Assembly (NCBI RefSeq): GCF_020873915.1
Contig: NZ_JAHWGP010000041.1
Span: forward strand, 1 to 58,336
DNA length: 58,336 nucleotides
Source of the DNA: Streptomyces sp. DH5
GTDB lineage: Bacteria; Actinomycetota; Actinomycetes; Streptomycetales; Streptomycetaceae
Reading direction: 5' to 3'
The notes below the pieces were generated by a model. That model saw nothing but the letters and a program-made list of their open reading frames with translations, did not search any database and was not told where the DNA came from. The translations under genes were made by a program, and so were the position numbers. Positions 37,962 to 46,531 of this stretch are shown one piece after another; the stretch's first letter is position 1, and each line of letters begins with the position of its first letter.

Positions 37962-38017
37962 GACACACCTTCGCACGGCCGGGGCGCCGCCCGGCGCCCT
38001 TTTCGCCATGGACAACC

Positions 38018-38039
38018 AATCATCCCATGATTCTATGAT
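38018..38039. promoter_or_regulatory. Palindromic operator overlapping a leaderless promoter
   Basis: AATCAT (38018-38023) and ATGATT (38027-38032) are perfect inverted repeats around CCC. Directly after is TATGAT (38034-38039), a near-consensus -10 element. It ends seven bases before the MFS ATG at 38047. A TGGACA about 19 bases upstream can serve as -35. The layout predicts a leaderless mRNA repressed by the divergent FadR-type regulator. Confidence 0.6.
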
Positions 38040-38046
38040 GGGCGTC

Positions 38047-39366
38047 ATGGCTCGCGAGGAAACCCGGACGCCCACGTCCACGACCGCACGCACACCGGGC
38101 ACGTCCGCGGCTCCCAGCCCTTCGAGGAGCGGTGCCGCGGGCGCGTGGCGGATTCGGCTGCTCGTCGCCGGCATCGTGCTGGCCGCCGTGAACCTCCGCC
38201 CCGCCATCACCAGCCTGGGCGCGCTGCTGGAGGAGGTCCGCGACGGCCTCGGCATGAGCGGCACCGTGGCCGGACTCCTCACCTCCGTGCCCCCGCTCTG
38301 CTTCGCCGTCTTCGGCGTCACCGCGCCCCGCCTGGCCCGCCGCTTCGGCGCCGGAGCGGTGGTCTGCGCCGGCATGGCCGCCATCGGCACCGGCCTGCTG
38401 GTACGCCCGTACGCGGGCGGCACGGCGGCCTTCCTGGCCACCAGCGCCCTCGCGCTGATGGGCATCGCCGTCAGCAACGTCCTGATGCCGGTCATCGTCA
38501 AGCGCTGGTTCCCCGACCGCGTCGGATCCATGACCGGTCTGTACTCCATGGCGCTGGCCCTGGGCACCGCCACGGCGGCCGCGGTCACCGTGCCGGTGAC
38601 CGACGCCCTGGGCGGGGACTGGCGGTCCGGCCTCGCCGTGTGGGCGGGCCTGGCGGCCGCCGCCGTACTGCCGTGGCTCGCCTTCGCACGGGAACGGGGC
38701 GCGGCGCCGGCCGGGCGGGCACCCGCGCGGGACGGGGAGGAACCCGCGCCCGACGGGCGGACCCTCGCCGAGGCGCCCCCGCTGCGCATCACCCGCAGCC
38801 GTACCGCATGGGCGCTGGCGGTCTTCTTCGGCCTCCAGGCGACCGCCGCCTACATCACCATGGGCTGGATGGCGCAGATCTACCGGGACGCGGGCGTCCC
38901 GGCGGGCGCGGCGGGCCTGCTCCTCGCGGTCACCATGGTGATGGGCGTGCCCCTGGCCTTCGTCATACCGCGCCTGGCCGCCCGGCTTCCCCACCAGGGC
39001 CCGATCGTGATCGTGCTCGGTGTGAGCGGCCTCGCCGGATATGCGGGCCTGTACTTCGCTCCGGCCGCCGGCGCCCTGCTCTGGGCCGTGCTGCTGGGCG
39101 TCGCCAACTGTGCCTTCCCGCTGGCGCTCACCATGGTCGGCATGCGGGCCAGGACCAGCGGGGGAGTGGCCCAGCTGTCCGCGTTCGCGCAGAGCACCGG
39201 CTACCTGATCTCCATCCCCGGCCCGCTCCTCGTGGGCGTGCTCTACCAGCACAGCGGAGGCTGGGGGCTGCCGCTCGCCCTGATGGCCGGCCTGATGATC
39301 CCGCAGACGGTCGTCGGCGTCCTGGCCGGCCGTGACCGCACGGTGGAGGACGAGACGACTCGCTGA
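38047..39366 (+). CDS. MFS transporter of the CynX/NimT family
   Basis: From ATG 38047 the protein is 439 residues, with a polar N-terminus of about 35 residues and twelve predicted membrane helices. The conserved LRPAITSLGALLEEVRDGLG entry and a central charged loop (RERGAAPAGRAPARDGEEP) are typical of the CynX/NimT group, which exports small anions or drugs. The start fits a leaderless promoter. A divergent FadR-type regulator probably controls it. An SGM_5486-type microprotein gene follows. Confidence 0.88.
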   Translation: MAREETRTPTSTTARTPGTSAAPSPSRSGAAGAWRIRLLVAGIVLAAVNLRPAITSLGALLEEVRDGLGMSGTVAGLLTSVPPLCFAVFGVTAPRLARRFGAGAVVCAGMAAIGTGLLVRPYAGGTAAFLATSALALMGIAVSNVLMPVIVKRWFPDRVGSMTGLYSMALALGTATAAAVTVPVTDALGGDWRSGLAVWAGLAAAAVLPWLAFARERGAAPAGRAPARDGEEPAPDGRTLAEAPPLRITRSRTAWALAVFFGLQATAAYITMGWMAQIYRDAGVPAGAAGLLLAVTMVMGVPLAFVIPRLAARLPHQGPIVIVLGVSGLAGYAGLYFAPAAGALLWAVLLGVANCAFPLALTMVGMRARTSGGVAQLSAFAQSTGYLISIPGPLLVGVLYQHSGGWGLPLALMAGLMIPQTVVGVLAGRDRTVEDETTR

Positions 39367-39370
39367 CCCC

Positions 39371-39455
39371 CAAGGGGCGCGGGGAACTGCGCAAACGGGG
39401 GTCTGGGGGCGCAGTCACCAGGGACGGGAAGGGGAGGGGCGGCGGGGGCGAAAGA
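39371..39455. repeat. Interspersed Streptomyces intergenic repeat, copy 2
   Basis: AAGGGGCGCGGGGAACTGCG at the left end and GGGGCGGCGGGGGCGAAAGA at the right match copy 1 at 2435-2560. The middle part is shorter than in copy 1. Like copy 1 it begins directly after a stop codon. Confidence 0.75.
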
Positions 39456-39604
39456 AGCCGGCATTTCCACGGTCGGGAAGTCCTCCGGACCACCCCGGAC
39501 CCCCCTGGGTCCCGCGGGCCGCCGAGCAGCCGGCCCACCCGGCAGACCACTCGCGCCACGCCCCCGAAACGCACCGCGGCCCGTCGGGATGCGAGACTGG
39601 CCGC

Positions 39605-39721
39605 ATGCCAGTCCTCGACCCGAACCCGCAGAACGGCCAGCGAAAGCTGCTGCTCGTCTTCGCCACGTTCTTCGCCATCTTCATCGTCATCGGCGTGATC
39701 GCGACCATCCTCGCGCCGTGA
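39605..39721 (+). CDS. SGM_5486-type transporter-associated microprotein
   Basis: The 38-residue protein reads MPVLDPNPQNGQRKLL followed by one membrane helix (LVFATFFAIFIVIGVIATIL). It matches my memory of the SGM_5486 family transporter-associated proteins that follow MFS genes in Streptomyces. It lies about 240 bases after the MFS stop. It probably binds the transporter in the membrane; that role is inferred from context and name only. Confidence 0.7.
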   Translation: MPVLDPNPQNGQRKLLLVFATFFAIFIVIGVIATILAP

Positions 39722-39785
39722 CGGCCCCCCTGCCCCCTGCCCCTCTCCCCCGCCCGACGGGGCCGGCGACGGCCATGGTGGTGCT

Positions 39786-39808
39786 GGCACCCCTATCCCT
39801 TAGGGGGC
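39786..39808. terminator. Short hairpin between two microprotein genes
   Basis: CCCCTA and TAGGGG pair around TCCCT near 39790-39806, between two small rightward genes. The stem is only six pairs, so it is weak evidence for a terminator. Confidence 0.35.
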
Positions 39809-39921
39809 CAGGTTCAGGGTCAAGTGGGTGGATCACCGGATGGGTTGAGGCCCGCTCGATCCGTACCTTCGAGATGTGGCCGCGACGGCGGGCCACGGAC
39901 ACCCGAAGAGCGGAGGCCCTC

Positions 39922-40128
39922 ATGCCGGCGCACACGCACACCCGGCCCCACCCGGCCCCCCGGGGAGGCGCCGACATCCGGTTGCCCTGGTGGGCGCTGG
40001 CCCTGCCCGCCCTCGCCTTCGTGGCACTGCTCACCCTGATCCTCAACCCCTCCGACGCCCATGCCGTCGCCGGTGAGCCCACGATCGCCCACCTCGTCGA
40101 GCGCGCGCAGCAGCTCATAGCCCGCTGA
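39922..40128 (+). CDS. Small membrane protein, unknown
   Basis: The 68-residue protein starts at ATG after GGAGG. It has a His/Pro-rich N-terminus, one membrane helix (about residues 23-42, PWWALALPALAFVALLTLIL), and a C-terminal tail with PTIAHLVERAQQLI. A possible signal cleavage site DAHAVAG follows the helix, so the tail may be extracellular. No family is recognised. Confidence 0.72.
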   Translation: MPAHTHTRPHPAPRGGADIRLPWWALALPALAFVALLTLILNPSDAHAVAGEPTIAHLVERAQQLIAR

Positions 40129-40192
40129 ACACTCCGAAGACGCCGGTCAACTCCCTGCGCCTCGTGGCCTGCTTCATGCGAAGCTGGGCTAC

Positions 40193-40711
40193 ATGAGCGT
40201 CGCAGAACCCCGCAGGATCGTCCTTTTCCGGCATGCGAAAGCCGACTGGCCCCCGGTGCCCGACCATGAGCGACCCCTCGCCGAGCGGGGCCGCACGGAT
40301 GCCGCGGTCGCCGGACGCAAACTCGCCGACACCGGCATCGCCTTCGATCTGGCCCTGTGCTCCACCTCGGTCCGGACCCGCGAAACCTGGAAAATCGCGG
40401 TCCACGAGTTCCCGCAGCGGCCGAAAACCGTCTACGAGGAGCGGATCTACGAGGCCTCGCCCGGAGAGCTGATCGCCCTGCTCAACGAAACCCCCGACGA
40501 CGCGCAGAACGTCCTCCTGGTCGGCCACAACCCGGGCATCCAGGGGCTCGCCGACATCCTGGCGGGCGAGTCAGAGGGAGACACCCGCGCGCGCATGAGC
40601 CGCCTCGGCTACCCCGCCGCCGCCTTCGCCGTCCTGTCCTTCACCGGCTCCTGGAAGTCCCTCGAGCCCGGCGTCGGCACCCTGGTCGACTACTGGGCGC
40701 CGACGGAGTGA
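40193..40711 (+). CDS. SixA-like histidine phosphatase
   Basis: The 172-residue protein belongs to the histidine phosphatase superfamily. The catalytic LFRHAKAD motif lies near residue 11, the expected pair of Arg in CSTSVRTRETW near 61, and LLVGHNPGI near 105 with the second His. SixA in Escherichia coli removes phosphate from phosphohistidine in phosphorelays. In this context the true substrate is unknown. It is convergent with serB and separated by a strong hairpin. Confidence 0.9.
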   Translation: MSVAEPRRIVLFRHAKADWPPVPDHERPLAERGRTDAAVAGRKLADTGIAFDLALCSTSVRTRETWKIAVHEFPQRPKTVYEERIYEASPGELIALLNETPDDAQNVLLVGHNPGIQGLADILAGESEGDTRARMSRLGYPAAAFAVLSFTGSWKSLEPGVGTLVDYWAPTE

Positions 40712-40723
40712 CACCCGGCACGG

Positions 40724-40756
40724 CGGGGCCCGGCATCCGGCGGACGCCGGGCCCCG
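40724..40756. terminator. Bidirectional terminator between SixA-like and serB genes
   Basis: CGGGGCCCGGC (40724-40734) and GCCGGGCCCCG (40746-40756) form an 11-bp perfect stem in a 54-bp convergent gap. Confidence 0.8.
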
Positions 40757-40765
40757 CCCCGCGCC

Positions 40766-41974
40766 TCAGTCCAGCTCGAGCGTGTCCGCGGCCTCGACCT
40801 CTTCCCGCGTGACTCCCAGCAGGTAGAGGACCGTGTCCAGGAAGGGCACGTTCACCGCCGTGTGCGCGGCCTCGCGCACCACCGGCTTGGCGTTGAACGC
40901 GACACCGAGCCCCGCCGCGTTCAGCATGTCCAGGTCGTTCGCCCCGTCGCCGATCGCCACCGTCTGCGACAGCGGCACCCCCGCCTCCGCGGCGAACCGG
41001 CGCAGCAGCCGGGCCTTGCCCGCCCGGTCCACGATCTCGCCGGTCACCCGGCCGGTCAGCTTCCCGTCGACGATCTCCAAGGTGTTCGCCTGGGCGAAGT
41101 CCAGCCCCAGCCGCTCCCGCAGATCATCGGTGACCTGGGTGAACCCGCCGGACACCACGCCCACTTGATAACCCAGACGCTTCAGCGTACGGATCAGGGT
41201 GCGGGCGCCGGGCGTCAGCCGCACCTCGCTGCGCACCTTGTGCACCACGGAGGCGTCCAGCCCTTTCAGCAGCGCCACACGCGCGTGCAGGGACTGCTCG
41301 AAGTCCAGCTCCCCGCGCATCGCGGCGGCCGTCACCTCGGCGACCTCGTCCTCGCAGCCGGCGTGCGCGGCGAAGAGTTCGATCACCTCGTCCTGGATCA
41401 GCGTGGAGTCCACGTCCATGACGACGAGGCGCTGCGCCCGCCGGTACAGTCCCGCCCCGACCACGGCTATGTCGACGCCGAGCCTGGCGGCGTCGGTCAC
41501 CAGCGCCGTGCGCAGAGGTTCCGTCTCCACACCGGACACCGCGAACTCCACCGCCGTGACCGGGTACTTGGCCAGCCGGAAGATGCGGTCGATGTTGCCG
41601 CCGGCCTTCGTGATCCGTGCGGCGATCGCCGCCGTCGCCTCCGAGGTGAGGGGGTGGCCCAGCACCGTGACCAGGGAGCGGCCGAGCCCGCGCGGGCGGT
41701 TGTCGCCCCTGCCGGAGATGATCTCCGCCTGCATCCTCATCGACTCCGCCCAGCTGTGGACGGTGGCCCGCAGATCGCCTTCCATGCCTTCGGGCGGCTC
41801 GCTCACCAGTGCGCAGAGCACGATGCGGCCACGGGTGACGACCTGCTCGATGTCGACCACGTCGACGGAGTAGGCGGCGAGAGTGTCGAAGAGGCCGGCC
41901 GTGATGCCCGGCCTGTCCTTGCCGAAGATCTTGACAAGGAGGGTGGGAACGTCGGAGGTCTGCGATGCGCTCAT
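40766..41974 (-). CDS. serB: Phosphoserine phosphatase SerB
   Basis: The 402-residue protein has an N-terminal ACT region (about 10-90, LLVKIFGKDRPGITAGLFDT) and a middle segment. A HAD phosphatase follows, with MDVDSTLIQDEVIELFA near 185, VVSGGFTQV near 295 and IGDGANDLDML near 350. It performs the last step of serine biosynthesis. The ATG at 41974 gives the family length; an in-frame start 54 bases upstream is unlikely. ACT regions suggest amino acid sensing. Confidence 0.95.
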   Translation of the reverse strand: MSASQTSDVPTLLVKIFGKDRPGITAGLFDTLAAYSVDVVDIEQVVTRGRIVLCALVSEPPEGMEGDLRATVHSWAESMRMQAEIISGRGDNRPRGLGRSLVTVLGHPLTSEATAAIAARITKAGGNIDRIFRLAKYPVTAVEFAVSGVETEPLRTALVTDAARLGVDIAVVGAGLYRRAQRLVVMDVDSTLIQDEVIELFAAHAGCEDEVAEVTAAAMRGELDFEQSLHARVALLKGLDASVVHKVRSEVRLTPGARTLIRTLKRLGYQVGVVSGGFTQVTDDLRERLGLDFAQANTLEIVDGKLTGRVTGEIVDRAGKARLLRRFAAEAGVPLSQTVAIGDGANDLDMLNAAGLGVAFNAKPVVREAAHTAVNVPFLDTVLYLLGVTREEVEAADTLELD

Positions 41975-42086
41975 GGTGCCTCCCACCGTATCCGGCACCC
42001 AGTGCCCAGCGCTCCCGAGGTCCGCCACCCGGACAGCGACACCCGGCTTTCCCCCGCCCCCGCCGCCCCTTCCCGTCCCGTCGCGA

Positions 42087-42156
42087 CACCGGGGCTCCGC
42101 CCCGGACCCCGCTCCTCAAAACGCCGGACGGGCCGGAGGTCGGCCCGTCCGGCGTT
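42087..42156. repeat. GC-rich intergenic repeat with strong hairpin
   Basis: CACCGGGGCTCCGCCCCGGA is followed by CCCCGCTCCTCAAAACGCCG, a motif I know to be very common between Streptomyces genes. Within it, AACGCCGGACGGGCC (42120-42134) and GGCCCGTCCGGCGTT (42142-42156) pair perfectly over 15 bp. It probably acts as a terminator after the broken streptophobe gene. Confidence 0.75.
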
Positions 42157-42197
42157 CGAGGACGAGGTCCGTTCAGGGCCGTAAGGGGGCTCCGGGG

Positions 42198-42762
42198 TCA
42201 GCCCGGTCCGGCATCAGCCCCCGACGTCCCCCAGCCCCGGGAGCTCGACCTTGCCGCCGCCCAGGCCCGGCAGGGCGTACAGCCCCAGCGAGCCCCGTCG
42301 ACGGTGACCACGTCGTGACCGGCCCGGACCAGTCCGCCCGTCATCACCGTGAACAGCGCGACCACCGACCCCGCGCGGGCGAGGAGTTCGGCGGGGGAGA
42401 CGACGACTCCCGCCGCCCGCGGGGAGCGCGGGAAGAGGTACGACAGCAGCAGCGCACCCACGAGGCTCACGCCCAGTGGCGTGAAGTCGACGGCCGTGCG
42501 GACCTCCGCGCCCGACAGCCCATGGACGGACATGTCACCGGACGGCGTGACCGCACCCCCAGGCCCCCAGCGCCACCACGGCCACGGTCGTCGGCGCCGG
42601 TGAACCGGCCGCGTCCGCGCCCAGCAGCCACAGCCCGAGCGCCGCCGTCCCAGCCGTCCCGATCAGCGCCCAGCTCACCGAGGCGACCGCGGACACCAGC
42701 ACGTCGACCCACGGCACGCGCCGACCCGACCCCGTGGCACCGACGCCCGTGGCAGCGTTCAT
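42198..42762 (-). pseudogene. Frameshifted and truncated streptophobe family gene
   Basis: Three frames must be joined to follow the protein. Frame one, from ATG 42762, has VPWVDVLVSAVASVSWALIG and continues to about 42555. Frame two then gives GDMSVHGLSGAEVRTAVDFT and LLARAGSVVALFTVMTGGLV. Near 42295 the frame shifts again to LYALPGLGGGKVELPGLGDV, then stops near 42214. Intact streptophobe proteins are several hundred residues with many more helices. Two shifts near G-runs plus a missing C-terminal half indicate a decayed gene or sequencing errors. Confidence 0.75.
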
Positions 42763-42991
42763 GGCAGACCCCCCGATCCGCGGCGCGGCAAGAACACCGC
42801 TCATGTCCCCCTCGCGTCGTTTACCACTCTCCGGGCCGATTTCAACCCGGCCGGCGCGTCCCCGTCGATGCGTTGGTGCGCGCTCGTGACAAGGCCCGGC
42901 TTTCGGTCACGGGGACGAGCCTGAAATAGTTCCCCCCGATGTTCGACATCCCTAGACTCCCTGCGATGGGGGAAATTCGGGGGACAACTCA

Positions 42992-45574
42992 GTGGGGCAT
43001 GGAGTGCCGGAACTCGTACTGGAATCAAACGGACGGACCTGGACGCTCGATCCGTCCAGGGCCTACACCCTCGGACGCGATCCGCAGGGGGACGTCGTGC
43101 TGGACGACGCCAGGGTCTCCTGGCGTCACGCCACGATCAGCTTCAACGGGCGCGGCTGGGTCGTCGAGGACCACGGCAGCACCAACGGCACGTTCGTGCA
43201 GGGACAACGGATCCACCATCTGGAGTTCGGCTCCGACACGGTGCTGAACCTGGGCAACGCGACCGACGGGCCGCGCGTGACCCTCACCGGCGCCGGGGCC
43301 GCAGTACCGCGGGCCCAGCCGCAGCAGCCGTACGCCGCCCAGGGCGCGAACGCCGGCTGGGCCCAGCAGCCACCGCAGCAGCAGGCACCGCACCAGCAGC
43401 AGGCACCGCAGCAGCAGGCACCGCAGCAGCAGCCGCCGGCCCAGCAGTCCGGCTGGAAGCAGCCGCAGCAGCAGGCGGCACCGCAGCAGCCCGCGCCGCA
43501 CATCCCGCATCAGCAGGGCCCCGGTGGTGGCGCGGGGGCGCCACCGGTCTACGGCGACCGCAGTCCCACCACGTTCCACCAGTTCTCCCTCGGGCGCGTG
43601 ATGCGCATCGGCCGTGCGCTGGAGAACGACCTGGTCGTCTCCGACCTCCAGGTCTCCCGCAACCACGCCGAGTTCCACTCGACGCCCGACGGCCGCATGG
43701 AGATCCGCGACCTCGGCTCGCACAACGGCACGTACGTCAACGGCCTGCCGATCGCCAAGGGCGGCTCGCAACTGCTCGGCCCCACCGACGTCGTGGGCGT
43801 CGGTCACTCGACGTTCCGGATCGTCGGCGACCGGCTCGAGGAGTTCGTCGACACCGGTGAGGTGTCCTTCTCCGCCCGCCACCTGACCGTCACGGTCGAC
43901 GGCGGCAAGCAGATCCTCAAGGACGTCTCCTTCGGCGTTCCCGAGAAGTCGCTGATCGCGGTCATCGGCCCGTCCGGCTCCGGCAAGTCCACCCTGCTCA
44001 AGGCGCTCACCGGCTACCGGCCCGCCGACCGGGGCGAGGTCCTCTACGACAACCGCAACCTCTACAAGCAGTTCGCCGAGCTGCGCCAGCGCATCGGTCT
44101 GGTCCCGCAGGACGACATCCTGCACAAGGAGCTGACCGTCAGGAAGGCCCTGAAGTACGCGGCCAAGCTCCGCTTCCCCGCCGACACCACCGCCGCCGAG
44201 CGTGACGCCCGCATCGACGAGGTGCTGCGCGAACTCAAGCTGGACATCCACAAGGACAAGAAGGTCACCTCCCTGTCCGGCGGCCAGCGCAAGCGCGTCT
44301 CCGTGGCGCTGGAGCTGCTCACCAAGCCGTCGCTGATCTTCCTGGACGAGCCGACGTCCGGCCTCGACCCGGGCATGGACCGCGACGTGATGCAACTGCT
44401 GCGCGGCCTCGCCGACGACGGCAGGACCGTCCTCGTCGTCACCCACTCGGTGGCCGAGCTGGCGATCTGCGACAAGCTGCTGGTGATGGCGCCGGGCGGC
44501 TCGGTCGCCTACTTCGGCCCGCCCGAGGAGGCGCTGAACTTCTTCGGCTACGACACCTGGGCCGACGTCTTCTCCGCCTTCGAGAACTACCGCGACTACG
44601 ACTGGGCGGGCCGCTGGAAGGGCTCGCAGCACTACCAGATGTACGCGGCGGACATCGACGCGGTCGCGCCGCAGTCCGTACAGGTTCCGGCGATGCAGGC
44701 CATGAAGCCGCCGAAGCCGCAGGGCTGGATGTCGCAGTTCGTCACCCTGGTGCGGCGCTACGTCTCGGTGATCGTCTCCGACAAGGGCTTCCTGGCCCTG
44801 ATGGTGATCCTGCCGGCCGTCCTCGGCGCGGTCAGTCTGCTCATCGAGCCGGACAAGGGCCTGCTGCCCAATCCGCCGAACCAGAGCGGCCGCATCGTCC
44901 CGAACGGCACGGCGACCACGGTGCTGCTCATCCTCGCCGTCGGTGCCTGTTTCGCGGGCGCCGCGAACTCCGTGCGCGAGCTGATCAAGGAACGGGTCAT
45001 CTACGAGCGGGAGCGCGCCACCGGCCTGTCCCGCTCGGCGTACCTGATGTCGAAGGTCTTCGTGCTCGGCATGATCACCGTGCTGCAGGGCCTGCTCGTG
45101 GGGGTGATCGGCTTCTCCAGCCGGGAACTCCCCGAGGAGGGTCTGGTCTTCGGCGGCTTCACGCTGCTGGAGCTCTCGGTACCGATCATGGCGCTCGGCT
45201 TCACCTCGATGATGTTCGGCCTCATCATCTCCTCGCTGGTGAAGACCGCCGAGAAGACCATGCCGCTGCTGGTGATGTTCGCGATCGTCCAGGTCGTCTT
45301 CACCGGCTGCCTGTTCGCGCTGCACGGTTCGATCGGCGTCAACCAGTTCTCTTTCCTGATGCCGTCGCGCTGGGCGGTCGCCGCGTCGGGCGCCACGCTG
45401 GACTTCAACAGGATCAGCCCGCCGGAGACGGCCGGCGACACCGACCCGCTGTGGGAGCACACGGTCGGCGCCTGGGCGATGGACATGGGCGCGCTGATCG
45501 TCCTCGGCGTGATCTGCGGCTTCTTCGTGGCCCGCTTCCTGCGCCGCCACGAGCCGGAGGTCATGCGCAAGTGA
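42992..45574 (+). CDS. ABC transporter with two FHA domains
   Basis: The 860-residue protein has FHA domain 1 (about 25-80, LGRDPQGDVVLDDARVSWRH and GSTNGTFV), then a Gln/Pro/Ala-rich linker (about 110-190). FHA domain 2 spans about 200-285 (IGRALENDLVVSDLQVSRNH, GSHNGTYVNG). The ABC ATPase has Walker A GPSGSGKST near 326, signature LSGGQRKR and Walker B LIFLDEPTSG. A C-terminal ABC-2 membrane domain has six helices. It resembles mycobacterial Rv1747, which is regulated by Ser/Thr kinases through its FHA domains. The GTG at 42992 follows GGGGGA; GTG 43004 is an alternative. Confidence 0.93.
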   Translation: MGHGVPELVLESNGRTWTLDPSRAYTLGRDPQGDVVLDDARVSWRHATISFNGRGWVVEDHGSTNGTFVQGQRIHHLEFGSDTVLNLGNATDGPRVTLTGAGAAVPRAQPQQPYAAQGANAGWAQQPPQQQAPHQQQAPQQQAPQQQPPAQQSGWKQPQQQAAPQQPAPHIPHQQGPGGGAGAPPVYGDRSPTTFHQFSLGRVMRIGRALENDLVVSDLQVSRNHAEFHSTPDGRMEIRDLGSHNGTYVNGLPIAKGGSQLLGPTDVVGVGHSTFRIVGDRLEEFVDTGEVSFSARHLTVTVDGGKQILKDVSFGVPEKSLIAVIGPSGSGKSTLLKALTGYRPADRGEVLYDNRNLYKQFAELRQRIGLVPQDDILHKELTVRKALKYAAKLRFPADTTAAERDARIDEVLRELKLDIHKDKKVTSLSGGQRKRVSVALELLTKPSLIFLDEPTSGLDPGMDRDVMQLLRGLADDGRTVLVVTHSVAELAICDKLLVMAPGGSVAYFGPPEEALNFFGYDTWADVFSAFENYRDYDWAGRWKGSQHYQMYAADIDAVAPQSVQVPAMQAMKPPKPQGWMSQFVTLVRRYVSVIVSDKGFLALMVILPAVLGAVSLLIEPDKGLLPNPPNQSGRIVPNGTATTVLLILAVGACFAGAANSVRELIKERVIYERERATGLSRSAYLMSKVFVLGMITVLQGLLVGVIGFSSRELPEEGLVFGGFTLLELSVPIMALGFTSMMFGLIISSLVKTAEKTMPLLVMFAIVQVVFTGCLFALHGSIGVNQFSFLMPSRWAVAASGATLDFNRISPPETAGDTDPLWEHTVGAWAMDMGALIVLGVICGFFVARFLRRHEPEVMRK

Positions 45575-45589
45575 CCGCGCCGTGAGGCC

Positions 45590-45629
45590 CCGAAGGGCGG
45601 CACCCCGTCAGGAGGGTGCCGCCCTTCGG
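45590..45629. terminator. Strong bidirectional terminator
   Basis: CCGAAGGGCGGCACCC and GGGTGCCGCCCTTCGG form a perfect 16-bp stem with an 8-nt loop between the convergent FHA-ABC and transglycosylase genes. Confidence 0.88.
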
Positions 45630-45663
45630 CGTCTGTGCTCGCGTGCAGAGGTCCGCGCCGGCC

Positions 45664-46419
45664 TCAGTACGCGCTGTCGACGTTGTCCATGGTGCCGTAC
45701 CGGTCGGCCGCGTAGTTGCAGGCGGCGGTGATGTTGGCGACCGGGTCGTAGATGTTCTTCGAGGTGCCCGGGACGTGGTAGGCCTCGAACGTCGGCGGGA
45801 TCACCTGGAGCAGGCCCTTGGAGGGGATGCCGTTCCGGGCGTTGATGTCCCAGAGGTTGATCGCCTTGGGGTTGCCGGAGGACTCCCGCATGATGTTGCG
45901 GTGGATGCCCTCGTAGGAGCCGGGGATGCCGTGCTTCTTCATGATGGCCAGGGACTCGCGGATCCAGCCGTCCAGGGTGTTGCCGTAGCTCTTGGGGGCC
46001 GACGTGTTCACCTCGGCGCGCTCGGCGGCGCGGGAGGCGGCCTCCTTGGCCTGGCGGGCCCGCTCGGCCTTGGCCTTCGCGGCAGCGGCGGCGGCCTTCC
46101 GCTGTGCGGCGGCCTCGGCCTTCCGCGCCGCCGCCTCCGCCTCGGCCTCCTTCTTCGCCGCGATCTGCTCGATCTTGACGCTGGAGGAGGCGAGCCGGTC
46201 GGTGACGTCGGCCTTGACGTCCTGGATCGGCTCCGTGCTGTACGAGACCTTCGCCGCGGGGGCGGAGACGGCCTCGCTCGTGGTGGTCGTGGACGCGTTG
46301 CTCGGAACGGCCGAGAACCCGATGGCGGCGGCACCGAGGGCGGCGACGCCCGCGACGGCCAGCTTGTGGTGACGGGCCAGCGCACGACTATGACCACGGG
46401 TGAGGAAGTTCTTCGACAT
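45664..46419 (-). CDS. Secreted lytic transglycosylase-like protein
   Basis: The 251-residue precursor starts at ATG 46419. A basic N-terminus and a hydrophobic core (KLAVAGVAALGAAAIGFSA) form a signal peptide. A long Ala/Lys/Glu-rich coiled coil spans about 80-125. The C-terminal SLT-like domain has IMRESSGNPKAINLWD with the probable catalytic Glu, then GLLQVIPPTFEAYH and ACNYAADRYG. It should cleave peptidoglycan in growth or germination. A promoter and a structured leader lie upstream. An in-frame extension of 47 codons covers that leader and is rejected. Confidence 0.9.
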   Translation of the reverse strand: MSKNFLTRGHSRALARHHKLAVAGVAALGAAAIGFSAVPSNASTTTTSEAVSAPAAKVSYSTEPIQDVKADVTDRLASSSVKIEQIAAKKEAEAEAAARKAEAAAQRKAAAAAAKAKAERARQAKEAASRAAERAEVNTSAPKSYGNTLDGWIRESLAIMKKHGIPGSYEGIHRNIMRESSGNPKAINLWDINARNGIPSKGLLQVIPPTFEAYHVPGTSKNIYDPVANITAACNYAADRYGTMDNVDSAY

Positions 46420-46449
46420 GCGGGACGGACCTCTTCGAATAGCGCGGAG

Positions 46450-46524
46450 GTCGCTCACCGTCCAGTGGGGACACGGTGCTTCCGGCACGAACGCCGCGGA
46501 TCGGAACCCACGGCGCTGAGCGAC
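46450..46524 (-). promoter_or_regulatory. Structured 5' leader of the transglycosylase gene
   Basis: On the minus strand GTCGCTCA (46524-46517) is perfectly complementary to TGAGCGAC (46457-46450). They close a 59-nt region that contains an inner CCG/CGG plus TCC/GGA stem. The element starts where transcription should begin and ends about 30 bases before the ATG. It is too short for, and lacks the GGGGTGAATC core of, a ydaO riboswitch. Confidence 0.5.
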
Positions 46525-46531
46525 GCAGCCA

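Noticed and set aside
43025-45550. An 841-codon leftward open frame
   Set aside because: It is antisense to the FHA-ABC transporter, and its sequence shows only the complement of that gene's codon pattern.
46450-46524. ydaO (c-di-AMP) riboswitch
   Set aside because: The element is too short and lacks the conserved GGGGTGAATC-like core, although the downstream gene is of the right type.
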